DNA of 64,000 nucleotides from Haliotis asinina (GCF_037392515.1 NC_090282.1:54088843-54152842); one strand, 5' to 3'; shown: positions 45,601 through 60,536, counted from the first letter of the stretch. Notes: a model not told the origin generated them from the sequence alone. Numbers and translations: made by a program.

Positions 45601-48600
45601 AGGTGTATTGTGTATGTAAGATTTCATAAGTAAGCCAGGACACTTGTTTTTTTTGTGGATTTAGTTTGTGGGAGCTCCAGTTGAGGCAATATCAACCTGA
45701 GCAAAATGCTGTCTCACACAAGCAGTCTTGTTCATGCAAAAAGAATACAAACGCATATACATATTTTCGTGTAAACGTTTAATTCTAACCTGACCAGATA
45801 AAACCAGCCAAATTACTCATATAAATATCTTCGCCTCAACAATAAGTACACAAGTAAACGTTGTACAGCTCAGAACTACGTGGCAATGTGACAAAAACAA
45901 TTCTAGCTAAATTGAGCCATGCAGAATTCAACCTATTTTTGTGTTTTTTCCAAATCGTGTACAAAATAATACTAAGAACTACATAAGTCAGTTCACTGCA
46001 TGACGATCCAAAGGTCACTTGAATGTCTAAATATAGCATTGTCTTTTACTTCTCGTATTTGAGTAATTTGTATATATCCACCAAATATACCAAATATTTT
46101 GATATTGACACTCCCAAATGCTGGAAATATTTTATTATGAGTGTGTATATGTCCTCTTGTCATACAATAAAACTGAGAAACATAACTAGATCATCATGCA
46201 TGTTATTTTGATTACACTTGAAACACCTAACACGACTCTAACTTGACTGGCCAAGATGTCAAACACTAACATGTAAACGTACCATTGTAGCCATCACAAA
46301 GAGACCCCATATGGCCACAAACACCTTGGCCACCAATACACAATGCATGGTCTCAAATTTAACAGCCCAAAATTGTGTTTGTTACAAAATTTCAAGCAAA
46401 TTAGTAGGTGAACGTGAGGACTATGGTAGCGGCCACACAAGTTAGTTGGAATACAGCACAACAGTAACCTGTGTATATAGGAGAAGTTGGCAAGTTGGAC
46501 TGGGGGGACAGGCTGGGACAAGGGGGAGACAACCCAGGTATGGGGTGGATATCACACTAAAATACTATCCCACACTGGAATGTTCTACCATACCTAAATT
46601 ATGGTTCAAGATATATCAAAATTAGGAATATCAGTTTTATAGCTGAAAATAAGAGCTCAAATGAACTTTTGATAGTGTTTCCTGTACTGAATATTTTCAC
46701 ACCCAGAAAAACATCCAAATATGAAATAAGTCAAACTTTTACGGAAGCTCTTGTCTAAATGTTGCCTCTGGAGAAGTTCTTCACTTATGTCATTTAACTT
46801 TCCAACTTTAAGTGGTATGCCTAATCTTGAGTGGATTTCAATATCTGAGACGTATGTTATCAAGTAATGAATCTCATCTATACATACATGAAGGACTACA
46901 TACTCCTGTCTACAATATGGACCCAGTTAGAATGATTTCATCTATAATATCATACATTTCTTACCTTGGAATACACTACACTATGAAAGTCAATGTTTGG
47001 ATGAATCTATATGTAGGAACTAAACTTGCCCTGTCCAACCTCCCTCCTCTTCAAATCATTCTCAAAGTGTGGCCAAAGTTCACAATTGATCAACAATGAG
47101 CTGTTTCTGGCTCTGGCTCTGGCACAGATCAAGGGATACCAATTTCATACAGCAGATGTAATATACATAGATGTATTGTCTAACTGTTGCCATTAAACCG
47201 TATTCAGTGGTCACTGCTGACAAAGATTACAAGCATTTCCTTCCATTTTAGACAGTAGACGCCTTGATCTGGCTTCCTGGTTTGATGGCACTGACAGTTC
47301 CATATCACTCAAGCATGCTCTCAACAAAAGTGTTATCACAGGGGTAAACAAATCTGAGTTTGGCAAATTCCGGGTGGAAGCAATCAAGTAACAATGACAC
47401 TGAGTTACTATAACTCAACAAGGATACACTCAACAACACACATGAAATAAATACTGCCATCTTGAAACATTCTCTCTTCAGCCAGCTCCAACAGTGCCCC
47501 TTTACAGGGGATTCACATGAGAAATGAAATATATCTTTCATTGTTAAATACAAGTACATCCTCCTGAATTTTCAAAACAATATTTGAATGTATAATGTTC
47601 TTTCCTGATGAATGTAAATATCTGAGTGTTTTTGTTAGTTAAGTTCATGTTTAAGCTATTGTGATTTTCACTGAGATCTATCTTTGCTCATTAACCACTC
47701 AGCTATTTCAATTTGATTACATCAGTACAGAACTAAAGTTTGGAAATGTGTATGACAGAAGGACCAGTGTTTGTGTCCTTCTTCAGGAGGGTCGTGTATT
47801 TTAGTTATGAACCCATAATGAACCAATAAGTGACAATGGCAAGGGAAGCCTTGACATACTGAGAGGATCTGAAACAGTCAGGTGTGAACTGTATGCTGAC
47901 TGCGAGAACACAGCAATATCTATTTCCCATGTGTTTTTGATCCAAGGATGATCTGGCAAAATAACGTTTTGGCAATTTACTAAAAAAAGTAATACTCCAA
48001 GAAGACTTTACAAAAAGCCACCAAAGTGTATCAATAATGTATTATTTTACATTAGTATAACTAGTTATTTTGGCAGATCATCAGCCCTAATAAATGCACA
48101 ACAGATAAAGGTTACATTTCATATACATTACCATATTGTAATAATATTTATACAGTCATTGTGATAATAGTTCATATCAATGGATCATTATTACAAAAAA
48201 ACCTGTAAAGAATGTGCATAGATTCTAAGCTGATTCGTACAGAAAACCCTTTGATTTGGCATACTGTGAATGGGCACATACATCATTTACATGCAAATAA
48301 ATAATAACTGACAAAACATTTGTACTGTAGTGTTTTTTCAACATAAAACACAATATCTATCAGAAATTAGCACAACCATACAATGAATCTCAGAAACATA
48401 AAACTCTACCTTATATATTAATTTACCAACTTCCTTCTCAACATAATGAAAACACATCAAAACACAATGTTGGAAAATGTTTACAATTCAACATTAAGCC
48501 TGACTAGTACTACCCATACCATTCCAATTTCATCCTTGTATCTTGAGTATTAAACAAGAACGAAATCTTTTTGTTATGTTTTCTGATTGTTTTCTTCTAC

Positions 48601-51307
48601 TTTGTCTTAAAACAAATATCACTAACCAATGTTACCATACCAACAATATAAATATTTTGTTTTTCAAGGCATTAACATTTACAAACAAATGAGAAATAAA
48701 TAATGACATAAAATAATATTTTTACACAAAAATAAATACTGAAACCCACCAACAAATGTCCAATGTTTGGAACCACATGTGACCAACCACCTGACAAACA
48801 GACTACATTGTATGGCACACAAATCAGTTTCTGCACAGTTTCTTAGTTGTGGACCCACTCTACAATCATGGAAGTTTTAGTCTTAGTGATGTCTAAGGCT
48901 AACTGTGTATACTGTGTATTGTTCAAACTGAAAAAAATATCTAAAAATACAAGTTTTGATTTGAGCCCAATGAAACAAAGTGTAAGATCTATATATCGCT
49001 ACCCATGGGACCGTCACTGCTGATTGCACACATGTCTGAGGTATGATGTATTTATAATGCAATATTGCACAGCTAAAATGGATTTATGAAATGATATGCT
49101 AATTTATGCAGATTATTATGAATCCTGATACACATTTCAGCAAATCTACTGCTACACACTAAAACCAAGTTAGTTAATAAATCTGATATATTCCTGAGTG
49201 TATGTATGTTAAAATAATGGCAAAACAATGACAATATAATCACTTGAGCACACAACTGCTACCTTTAACCATCACAAAAACAACCAACTAAAACTTAGGA
49301 ATACAGAAAAAAAATCCACTCATGTTTGAAAGGTATGAAAAATATTGCAAATGTTAAATTTTGTAATAGCACCATAAAAACAAATAAGTGTGACTATTCT
49401 GTGCCCTAAAGCATAAAGTACGATGAGTACCACAAAGTAGGTGATCGCAAAGTTTGGGAAGATGGAATAATGAAGCTCAAGGCTTTTTCCTATGATTTAC
49501 ACAAGCGCAATCTTCCCATCCCCCCACTACTAAATACTCATATGCCCTTTGTCTTCACCAGAATTGATGGCATGATATAACACAAAAAAATTCAGGTATT
49601 AACATATACAGGTATTCAGTTTAAAGGTTTTTGGTTGCTGAAGGGAAATATTATGCTCCAAGTGAACAAGGAAGAGAAACAATTCCCAGTGTGTACCATC
49701 AACAGGCATCAGGTGAAAGGATTGTGGTGAGAGTTAAAGTGATAGACAGTTGAAGATAGGAGGAATAAATAAGTGTAGAAAGGTGGAGAACCACGGGTCT
49801 CCTGTGTATACAGTAATGAGACCACAGAGATGAATACATAAGGACAAGAGTGTCCAAATATTCCAAAGGAAGAGAATAAACTATATCTCTAATGTGTAAT
49901 GATCAAAAGATCTAAAACAATTGCTATTGATAAGGCGGTCATTTCCCGCTATGATTGCATAATATGTACGATGCTACAATATGTGCATATTTGTCATGTA
50001 AAATTGGGGTTGGAAGTGATTATATATGATGAAAAAGCATTTGTCAGTAAACTTGCTCATCTTGAGATCATCTACAAACATGGTATAAAATGCACAAAAC
50101 AACATTCATGATGTGGGTAAGTGATGGCAAATGAACAATGACATGTATATAACGTGTTAAATTGCTAAAACATGCATAGATTCAATAAATAAATAGTTGA
50201 CCATTGCACATGTGGTATTGATATGCTGAGTCCCTCAGGTAGGGTCTCCTCCATAGTCTGCACCAGTCAGCAAAACACTTGCTAGGTCTCATATTTAACA
50301 CCTGCAGTTTCACATATAACCAGCTGGTTTTGGAATTCTATTGTATGTTAAAATTTGATGATTTTAGTTTTTGTGGCCTAATATAAAGAATGGTACCCTA
50401 GGTTATCCAAAGGAAGTCAAATGGACCTACAGGGTGTTGTTTACCAATCTTATCAGATATAGCAATGTTTTACTGAATTGCAGGCACACATCTCTGCATA
50501 TTATGCAGGAATTATAATACTGATGAAAATTCAGCCTCTCACCCAGACCAGCCATGCAGTGATAGCTGTCATGGATATATAAACTGATGGTCCATTATGG
50601 CACACATGGGTTCTGTAGCTGATCCAGAAGAACCTTCTACATTAGTCAGCCAGATGCCCACATCAAACTATTGCTTCAATACACAATCCCTTAGTCTCTG
50701 AGGTGATGATGATGCTGACCTCAATTGTACTATGTGAGGTGTGTTCTAGAACGCTGTCCTCCTCACAGGTATATTGTCTCAGCTTGTTCTTACATCCTAC
50801 AGATGAAGAAAGTCTAAAGTCTACTCACTCACATTACAGACTCTCACTCTACATTAAAGCCCACCTTGTCTTTGAGGTCCACAGCACAATATACTCCTAT
50901 TCTAGGGCATAGTTCCTGGTTTTTGTGTAGGACTTCACTCACATGACATAAGGCTTTCTCTGCTCCATCATTCTGGAGTCATGTGCTAGAGTTCAAGAGG
51001 CACTGCTTCTGGGAAAACCCTAGAGAAACACTAGTGCTGCTACCACAGTTTGCTTATAAATGTTTCAAGTCTGTAGTAGACAACTACTGACACTACAAAC
51101 TAAATGCATATACTGAACTAATTGGCCAAGTGACCGTATTGCATGAGAATGGTTCTCCTATTGTAGAGAAATATGGAACTGCATCACACAGATGCCATAG
51201 GTTCCGAAGACACTGAATATTCTACTGACGGAAGTGCTGCATATATAGAAGTGGCCATATGGTGTAACCACTGAGGTTGCTAGAGTCTAGTCTTCCTGAC
51301 ACATGGG
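45601..51307 (-). other. AT-rich region, in part likely basonuclin 3' UTR
   Basis: Begins directly after the BNC stop codon (going left). No ORF above about 95 codons has recognisable content, and no transposon ends were identified. A polyadenylation site cannot be chosen with confidence from the many AT-rich hexamers. Confidence 0.4.
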
Positions 51308-54300
51308 TCAGGACACACCATTCTTCTTCCCCATGGGCAGATGGCGGTGGAGGCCATCGTTCTGACTGTGTCGATTCCGACTTTTACGAGTTGAAAATAT
51401 CTTTTCACATCCATTGATTGTGCACTGAAACATTTCCTTTGGGTGTACATTCTCAAAATGTTCCTTTAATGCCAGGTTGTCCCTGAACTTGGACTCACAG
51501 AGATGGCATGAGACAGATATGTCTGATGAGTCATCACTACCTGCATGGCCATTGATATGGATCTCATCTTCTTCTAGCTCATCATCAGAGTTGCATTCTG
51601 ACCCAGCTGATCCAGAGGCTGATGGAGATAGGTGCCCATTCCTCCCACAAGTCTCATTCTCAATGAAGTCAGGACCATACAAGGACTGCAGCACATTTTC
51701 TCTCAAGTTTTGCATGTTGGTGCTGGAATTTCCATCCTGTTCATGGTCATCTGATGACAGCAACTTCTTATGAAGGCCTAGGTTTGAGGCATGACGGTCT
51801 CGGCTTCTCTTGGATGGAAATGTAGCACTGCAGCCATCAACTGTGCATGGATGCACAAGTTTCATGTGTGCATTCCTGTAGTGGATCTTCACTCCAAACT
51901 GGTTCTGGAACATCTTTCCACACGTCAGGCATTTTTGGGGATTGGTCTTGTCAATTGGAATTTCCAAGTCTTCAACTAGGTGACCATTTGTATTTGATTC
52001 TATGCATGAATCTTCAGAGTCTTGGTCAGAACGACAGGGAGAAGAGCATGGACTAGCTTCATGGATAGAAGCAGAGTGATTCTGCAGACTATCATCAGAT
52101 GCAATGCTACTGTTGTTGTTATTGTTCTGATGGCTGGAGTTGGTTAAAAGCGATGCAATCTTTGGGAAATTGATGGAATTTCGTTTTCTGCTTATTTGCT
52201 CTTTGAGGTCTTGGTCTAACTGTAGTTTGTCTTCAGGTCCACAGTGGATGCCATTACCACAGCCCATGTCTTCATCCTTCTCACCATCTCCTTGCTCAAC
52301 CTCATCCTTTGGTTCTGACTTGATGCATGAGTCCTGTGGATGGCGATCTGATTCAGACCTGCCATCCTTACAAGCTAATCTCCTACCTCTGCCTGTGAGA
52401 GGTTTTCCATTTGAAGGATCTTTGTCATCTGAGTTATCATCTGACATCACATACATCTCATCATTTTGAGCACACCTTGTTGGAGCATTGCTCTTTCGAC
52501 GACTACCCCCTCTCTGTACATTGGACTCTTGTTTGCTCTCCTCATCTAGTGGCTCACCCTCTTCTACAATATGGTTGCTGAGGTCCTTTGGTTCATCGTG
52601 ATTGTCATCTGAAGTGTCATCTGTTTCAAGTCTTGGTCTTTTATCTGGGGCATGTATATATGCAAACTGATTGTTCATGTCAACAAAAAAGGCAGGATCA
52701 GCTCTCATCAAGCCTTGGGCATCCACTCCGGGCAGTGCACCTCTAGGGAGCAGTGATGGAGGGACTACCATTGTTGGTGGGCTGTTGATCATCCTGACAG
52801 ATTTGGCATCATCATAAGGTCTAGGACTGTCACTCATGTCTTTCCTCTTAGTTGCCATGTGGAGCTTTGGGTTGGGATTTGCACTGTGACGATTGCGACT
52901 TCTGCGGGAACTGAACATCATGTTACAGCCATCAACTGTGCATTTATGCATTTCTTTCAAGTGAACTGCACTGTAGTGAATTTTCAAAGCACCCTTGTCA
53001 CAGAATGTCTTGTTACAAGCTGTACACAGCACACGCTTCTTACCATTCGGCCCAATGAATGTTTGTCCAAACCCAGCTGAAGGTGTCCACTGACGCTTGA
53101 TTGGGTGGTTCGACTTTCTCAAATGTTTGGCTTTACTGTCATAGTCTGGTGAAGCTGGGTCTTCTTTTGTTGAGTAATCAATAGCCCCCAGAGACTGATC
53201 ATCATCATCCATGACACAGATGCCACCAGGCACAGCTGCATTCTCACTGCTATCAAGATTCCTCTGTGACATGATTGGGGAGGGTGCTGAGTGGATAGAT
53301 GTAGGTGTTGAACAAAGGTTCTTTGGACTGTCACTTGATGGGGAGGAGCTTGCTGCTGGTTTGTCAACTGAGTTGGGACTTGGGTCTGGGCTTGTCTGAT
53401 CTCGCCGGAACTCAAAGGGTTGCATAGTCTGGAGTCGGCCAAGGGGGGAGACGGATGTGGAAGTTGCGTTTGAGGTAGGCATGCCCAGAGGTCGAATATC
53501 TCTTGTTGGGGAGTAACTGGTCTGCAAGAGAGGGGGTGTCAATAGTCGGCTGCCTGGAGGCAGGAGCGGAAGACGTCCAGCAAACAAAGGTCTTGCTTCA
53601 TAAGGTCGAATGAGGCCCTGTGTGGTGCTCAGATTGCTGCGTTCAATGAATTTCTTGATTTCTGACTCTGCCCGTGTTGTCTGCTTGATGTACAGGTCTT
53701 GTTTCTCTTTGGTGTCCTGAAGAATGATCTCCTGAGCAATGGCCTTGGTCTCTCCGAACCGTAAAAACTGTTGAAGAATGATATGTTCCTCCTCACGGGA
53801 TGCAATTGTCCACTTGTCCAGAACACGGCCATTTGAGTCCTACAAGAGAATGTACAAGATATCATGTAAACAGCCTCACAACAGGTCTGCAAATAACGAT
53901 ATAGTGGAAAAATTCTCAAAATAAATAATATGGAGAAAAATATGCAAAGCAATAAAGTACCATATCAGAAATAATGCCAACATCAGTTGAATAAAGAACT
54001 TGAATCAATAAATGTATTTCTTGGAAAAATATTCATTCACTGTATAGCCATCATCACCAGTTGTCTTGTGGGTACTTAACATGCCTGCCTAACTAGTGGT
54101 GAGGTGGTAGGGTAGGTAGCTGGAGTGTGTCAGCTACTCTCCCTGCCTGTTATGCCCCCCTACAGTTCCCTGACTGTGATCATATCGCTCTCCAATACAT
54201 CACCCGGACAAAGTGGGACAGACTGGTTGGATGTATCTCCTTACAGCCTGACACAGCTCCCTGAAGCAGGACAGCAATACACCAACTCATCATTTACTCC

Positions 54301-57300
54301 TAGACAGTTCCTTTTCACAGGTATCTCACTCAATAACTTGTAGTATGGAACAGACAAACTATTCACCAATGAATTTCTTTCACCAACAATTTGGCTCAAC
54401 AAACCACATGTGTGAATCATTTCAGGTTCTTCTGAACAAACGTTGGTTCACATAAACTATTTTACAGTATGACATTTGATACATTTGAATTGGAGAGAAG
54501 GAAGTATTCTCACATGGAGAATATCTGTACAATACAACATGATCAGAATACTGGGATATCATCAAGCTGACAAAACAAAAGCCTGACCATACAATAGAGT
54601 GTTCTGCTGCTATGAGTTGTTTACAGACCTGTTTGTTTGTGAGGGGAATTAGCACTGTTATTCGTTCACAAAAGTTTGGTACAGTGTTACAAAAATTGGA
54701 ATGAATACATTTTTGACTTTGTTACTCCAAATGACATTTCAGAGAATGGCATCATTCATCATGATTTTCTTCTAATATTTCTGCAGGTAGGCCAAGTAAG
54801 TAGTTATGATAGGCAAGGTGATACCCTGAGAAGAAGCTCAGTAGATTAATACTGAACACAGTTTTGATTGATATTTACAAACAGGTCTCTCGCCAGTCAG
54901 TTAAACTTGACATGGTGACCTTCAACACAGATAAAACAAACCACATATTGATACAATGATATTTTTATGGAATTGCTAAATGCTTTTATTTAAAAAACAC
55001 AGAATTCCTAAAATAGCCTGACATTTATCTCAATTTTCATGACATATGCATGAAAATAACATTCTGTTCAGAAAATATCAACTGCAAAAGCGCAAATGTG
55101 AATGTCCTAACCTAGTGCCAACCAGGGCCTTTAACATGTATTGTATTTGTGATTTAACACCCATTGCCTGTATCAAAGTATTCTTGTGAATTTCATACAA
55201 GTGATTTATGACCCACACACTGATGGAATACTACCCATACTGTTGAAGTTGGAGTAAACCCATTCCACTGCATTGTCAAAACTGTGGCTTTGACTGATTT
55301 ATAATCAGGGTTTTAATTGACCTGCATGCCTTTTGCATTTATTATGTGTCAATCATTTATTCTGTGGCAATTCTGTAGTGGTTCACTGTAGGATGAATGA
55401 CTAAACACTGTTTACTTGAGCAGTACTGCCATTCACTGTGTTAAGGCCTGCCCCTCACTGTTTCCCAAGACAGTGTTAAGGCCTGGCCCTCACTGTCTCC
55501 CAAGACAGTGTTAAGGCATGACCCTCACTGCCTATCAGGAGAGTATTAAAGCATGGTCCTCACTGTCTCCTGAGGACAGTCTTAAAGAATGGTCCTCACT
55601 GTCTCTCAAGGACAGTGTTAAGGCATGGTCCTCACTGTCTCCCAGGGACAGTGTTAGGCATGGTCCTCACCGTCTCCCAGGGACAGTGTTAAGGCATGGT
55701 CCTCACTGTCTCCCAGGGACAGTATTAAGGCATGGTCCTCACAGTCTCTCGCGGACAGTGTTAAGACACGACCCTCACTGTCTCCTGAGGACAGTGTTAA
55801 GGCATGGTCCCTAATTGTACAACACCTACTTTACATCTACAATTTACCAAACCCCTAAATTTACAAATATCTGCTCCTAAACCTTTCAAAATCACATTCC
55901 GCTTTTTTGAAAAATCAAATCCAGATCCTACAGAATTACACTTATCCATTTCCTAACCAGATCGTGTCTCCATTTAGCTCCACAATCAAGCGAGTTCTCC
56001 ACCAACTAATCTAAGCAAGTGATCCTTGTCTGCAAGTCTACATAGACAATGGCTGTTGCCATCACTGGTCCTTTGTGTGGTAATCTCCTCGCCAGGCTCC
56101 CTTGTACAGCCAAGGTAGTAAACATCATTACTGAAGGCGACCTGCCATTTACACAGGACATAAATACAAGTCTCGCTTCTTCACAGTCCCACAACAACCA
56201 TCTGTCCTTCAGCACAAAAATTGAATCCTTTCCAGACACATTTTTTACAACAGCCTAACTACAGAATGTTTGTAATTGGCTTGATTCTTCAATCTACGGG
56301 CCCATTAATATCCTTTGCTTTCAGGTAAATGATTTAGTTCTGTTTCATGATTCTTGTTTTAGGATTATGGACCATGCTGTTCATTATAATTGTTCAAGTT
56401 TTACCTCAAAGTTATGCAGAATGTTTAATAATTGCTGATTTTCCAGTTTTATCACCCAGTAACATTCAATTATCTGAACAAATGAAACCTGTAAGTCCTT
56501 TCCTTTGTTGATATGCAGTTGGTGAAATTTTTAACAGGTTATTTGGTATCTGGAGGAACCTGGTGTGTCCATGTGTTAGGTAAAGCCAATATCCTCAAAT
56601 TTTGATGCAGAGATGAAGATTGCCATGAAATATGATCATACTTATTCTTATCTCAACCCCACACTCCCAAGGTGCCCCCCACCCCCTCCCCTCACCTTCC
56701 GTGCCCTCCACTCCCAGCTGGCCCCATCTGGGGAACCTGGTGATCAAACCCTTGTCACTGTAGGTAATCGGATCCATGATTAAACATGACCCTCTGTGGC
56801 ACTAATGGCTGCCCCCATGTTCCCTCCATCACTAAGTGGACTATGATAAGAAGAGTTACTGCCTGTCTGCCTGCTGTTGGATGTACGCTTATCCAGCTCT
56901 AATGTCACAGTCAAGGCTGTGTAAACCCAACAAAATGATCAACGTTTTAAAAAAGTTTTGAAAACATTTGGAATGACAAAGATTTCAAATGTAGCTTTAA
57001 CTGAAGGCCTCTACAGGGCCCTGATACAGACGAACAGTGAATATCATGAACAATATGAATGACAAGTCTTTTGTATATTTCATGAACATTGTAGGATTTG
57101 AGGCCACTCAATGTAATCCACCCCAGTGAAGACTGTAGAGGCTGCTTGAAAAAGACCAAAAGTCTCTTTACTGCCTTGTGGCCATGATACATCATTCGAG
57201 CAGCCCTCTGATAACATGCCATCTCCCGGGACTGTCGTATCATCATTAAGGCACCTTTGGGTGTTGAACAGAAGCTGCTGCTCCCAAACATCCACTTCCC

Positions 57301-60300
57301 ATTTACTGGGTGGGATGTGTGCCCCTGTGTGTGACTGATGATGAAGGGACCATAGAGGTCAGTGAAGGGGAGGGGACTGATATCTGTCACAGACATATAT
57401 GGTCAGCACCTGGCTAGCCCTCCATGCTAACAGACACTGATCTACATTTATAGTTTATAGTCCATACTCACAGCATCTCGCAATATCTATATGCACAATA
57501 TTTGCATATATGAAAGCATATTCTTTTTTCGCTCAAAACAGTTCCATACATTCAAAAGCACAGGAAGTCTGATGCTTGACTGTGTGTTTCTGGACATACT
57601 TCAGATCCATCTTATCTCTATTCATGGTGTCCGAGCACGTCAAGCAAGTGACTGCATTAAGACCTACCACCTGGCCAGCTCATCAGACCCATCCCTGACT
57701 GACAAACCAGACCTCATGATCTTCAACATCTATTTACTACCTACTGAGACCCAATACTTATGTTGTTAGAGTGGTCAATGGGTTACCATAGCAACAGAAG
57801 ATGGTGACTGACAGTTTGGGTATATTGTTGGCAAGGAGGATTCAACAAGACAGAGCACTTCCTGTATGCTGCTTGGTCTGGTGTTTACATTTCTGCTCCA
57901 GGCGTCTCTGACAGTCCTGATCTTCACTGACACAGGGACAGATATGCCATATGGCACATGTAGGAGGTAAGCTCTGGTCCAACACACAGCCATGGCTGCC
58001 ACTATCAACTGTTGTGAGCTTTGAAACATAACACTGACATGTACCAACTGTTTCTAACTTTTGTCACAAGGGAAGAATTGTTTTATTCTTTAGCAAGAAC
58101 CTTGTAAATTAGACAACTTTTATCACAAACACACATAGCTCAAATTTATCAAAAGCATGTTCTACTTAAGACAGAAATAAAACCGTAATATTTGCAATCA
58201 TGAACTTGTGATAGATGCAAGTTTTGGCCATTTGACTTACATGTCATCTTTCAGGTAAGCTGTTAACAACTTTGTTTTGGTATTCATATTTTCATTTCAT
58301 TTTAATCCAGGGACTGAACATTTCTAAAACTTATTCTGCTTACACTTTGCATCTGTGCATTATTCTCTAAGATGTCTCCATTTCATCAAAGATGATAAAG
58401 ACAGCAATGCAAGCTCAAATAACTACACTCCATAATTATCACACAGTGTTCTACATTTAGAAAATGTTATTCCATTGTCCTAAGCTCTATACATTAGATT
58501 CATATGCACTAGTGGAGATGACCCAATAAACAACCTCCTATAAACTACAGTGTGTCAGTAGAAGAGAAAGGTTGTCACTCAAATCCTTCATAGGGTAAAA
58601 CTCAGTTATCTACCCCCTGCAGGCAATTTGCATATGTTGATAGGGAAAGGTACACAGAGATAAGGCTGTTGACAGGAAGCAGCAATGTGTTCCAGTTGTC
58701 TATAACTGAAGCTTATGTCAACATCATCAGCTGGTTGTCCAGGAGATTATAGACATGTGTGATGTAAATACTGAGGTGTGGATGCATAACAGATGTCTAA
58801 ATGGCATTATGCAACCCCATGTTTGATGGTAATGGCAGTTTGCTGTTAGTTCTTACTACTATAAATATATGTGTGCAATAAAATTAGTTATGTTTGAGCA
58901 TCAGTGATATTTAGATTTTTGAAGTCAATGAAACATCTTACTTGTCACTTTCAAATATGTAATTATAAGTAGAATGATATTTACATACTCAAGATGTTTA
59001 CAGACATGTTAAATTTCCACATCTACATCAACACGACACTCAAGCAACAGAGACACAATATACCTGTAACTGAGTGTTGGCACAATTTCCACTGTTCTTA
59101 AATACTATTAATGACAACTTCAGACATTCAAATTAGGAAATTACCAACCTTTTACCCAAAAACACTGTCACGATTTCTTAAAAATATTTGGCAACAAACA
59201 TCCTTACATTTGACTGGTCACTCCAGTGTTTTTGTAAAAGGTAGACAAAGCCGGAAATGGTATTTGTGTGGTAAGTCACTGACCTCATTGTGTGTTGATT
59301 ACAGTAATGACAGGTCTGCCTACCTATCAGACGTATACTTCCACCACACACATGAATCTACTTAAGCCCATCTGCATAACTCACCCAAGGAGGCACAAGT
59401 GAACAATCTTAATGGAACAGTTTCTAACTGAAAACATCCTGGTCATCAACTGTAGTGATGCTACTCCTCCACCTGGACACACCCCAAGATGACACTTCCT
59501 TCTACCCTCACACACCCCAAGATAACTCTACTCTCCATCCCCAACACACACCAAGGTGACTCTACTCTCTACCCTTGACACACCCTAAGATAACTCTACT
59601 CTCCAACCCTGACACACACCAAGGTGACTCTACTCTCTACCCTTGACACACCCCAAGATGATTCTACTCTCTACCCTTGACACACCCCAAGATAACTCTA
59701 CTCTCCATCCCCAACACACACCAAGGTGACTCTACTCTCTACCCTTGACACACCCCAAGATGATTTCTACTCTCTAACCTTGACACACCCTAAGATAACT
59801 CTACTCTCCATCCCCAACACACACCAAGGTGACTCTACTCTCTACCCTTGACACACCCCAAGATAACTCTACTCTCCAACCATGACACACACCAAGGTGA
59901 CTCTACTCTCTACCCTTGACACACCCAAAGACGACTCTACCCTCCACCCTGACACAGCCCTAAGTGACTCTATTCTCCACCCTGACACACTCCAAGATGA
60001 CTCGATCCTCCACCTGACACACCCCTAATTCTTAGTTCCACCCCGACTCTACCCTCCACCTGCAAGGTGACTCTGTGTTACTGTGTCATCATACAGCTAA
60101 TGTCATACCCAACCAGCCCAAAGGGAATTCTTTGAAGTGTGTTCTCTGGCCTACATATCAGTCTGTGTATCTCCTGATATTACACTACTTCTTTGATCAT
60201 GTCAAACATTTGACTTCCAATTGCTATTTTTATAACTGGACCACACAATTTGGTAAAAACAGGAAGGATATAATCAAAGTGGATTTACCTGCCCTACCTG

Positions 60301-60536
60301 AAGGATGTATCCCCTTGCATAGTCCTCGTAAGTCCATCCGAAGCCATTGAGTACTTGCAGCACCTCGTCATGCTGGAGGACACTGAACAGACGGTCCAGA
60401 AGAATTTTCAGTCGAATTGGTGTTGCCTGAGCTCCATAAAGCATCAGACTTGCAATGTCGAAAACAATGTTGGGTTGAACAACCTCCACCTGCATCCCGA
60501 GGTTGAATAAGTGTGCGTAGCCGAGCTTGTCAAGAG
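51308..60536 (-). CDS. BNC: Basonuclin-type zinc-finger protein (BNC1/BNC2 family), last two coding exons
   Basis: Basonuclins are nuclear C2H2 zinc-finger DNA-binding proteins. Coding exons visible are 60536-60298 and 53839-51308, joined in phase 0 (donor GTAGGG, acceptor TTGTAG). The first encodes the conserved region with [40 protein letters not shown] and DYARGYILQ; the second opens [20 protein letters not shown] and [17 protein letters not shown]. The last exon has 843 residues. Three pairs of C2H2 fingers sit at exon residues of about 272-327 ([40 protein letters not shown]), 637-690 ([30 protein letters not shown]) and 778-834 ([31 protein letters not shown]), the last near the C terminus as in vertebrate basonuclins. 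Linkers are Ser/Asp/Glu-rich, with KRPRL and a PKDLS motif. The 5' exons lie right of the window. Vertebrates have two paralogues, so I do not assign BNC1 or BNC2. Confidence 0.94.
52577..52591 (-). other. PxDLS-type CtBP-binding motif in basonuclin
   Basis: The codons spell P-K-D-L-S, a match to the PxDLS consensus recognised by the CtBP corepressor. It lies in an acidic linker between finger pairs 1 and 2, about 15 residues after KRPRL. Function is inferred from the motif alone. Confidence 0.5.
55430..55812. repeat. 36-bp minisatellite, about 10 copies, each with a hairpin
   Basis: The unit is AGTGTTAAGGCATGGTCCTC then ACTGTCTCCCAGGGAC. CACTGTC and GACAGTG are perfect inverted 7-mers within each copy, separated by 7 nt. 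Confidence 0.9.
59471..60065. repeat. About 34-bp minisatellite with a 68-bp dimer
   Basis: Half units alternate between CACACCCCAAGATAACTCTA / CTCTCCATCCCCAA and CACACACCAAGGTGACTCTA / CTCTCTACCCTTGA. The pattern decays toward 60 kb, 230 bp before the BNC exon at 60298. Confidence 0.9.

Larger units (their letters stand above)
53840..60297 (-). other. Basonuclin intron
   Basis: 6.5-kb intron with two minisatellites (below). Unassigned ORFs include 56049-56258 (plus, [20 protein letters not shown]) and 56947-57396 (minus, 149 codons); neither shows a known domain. An alternative exon cannot be excluded for the latter. Confidence 0.7.

Noticed and set aside
54125..54343. 72-codon plus-strand ORF
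   Set aside because: It lies in the basonuclin intron on the opposite strand and has no motif or homology I can recognise.
56947..57396. 149-codon minus-strand ORF in the basonuclin intron as an exon
   Set aside because: No recognisable domain, a second overlapping frame looks equally open, and no splice sites in phase with the flanking exons were found.
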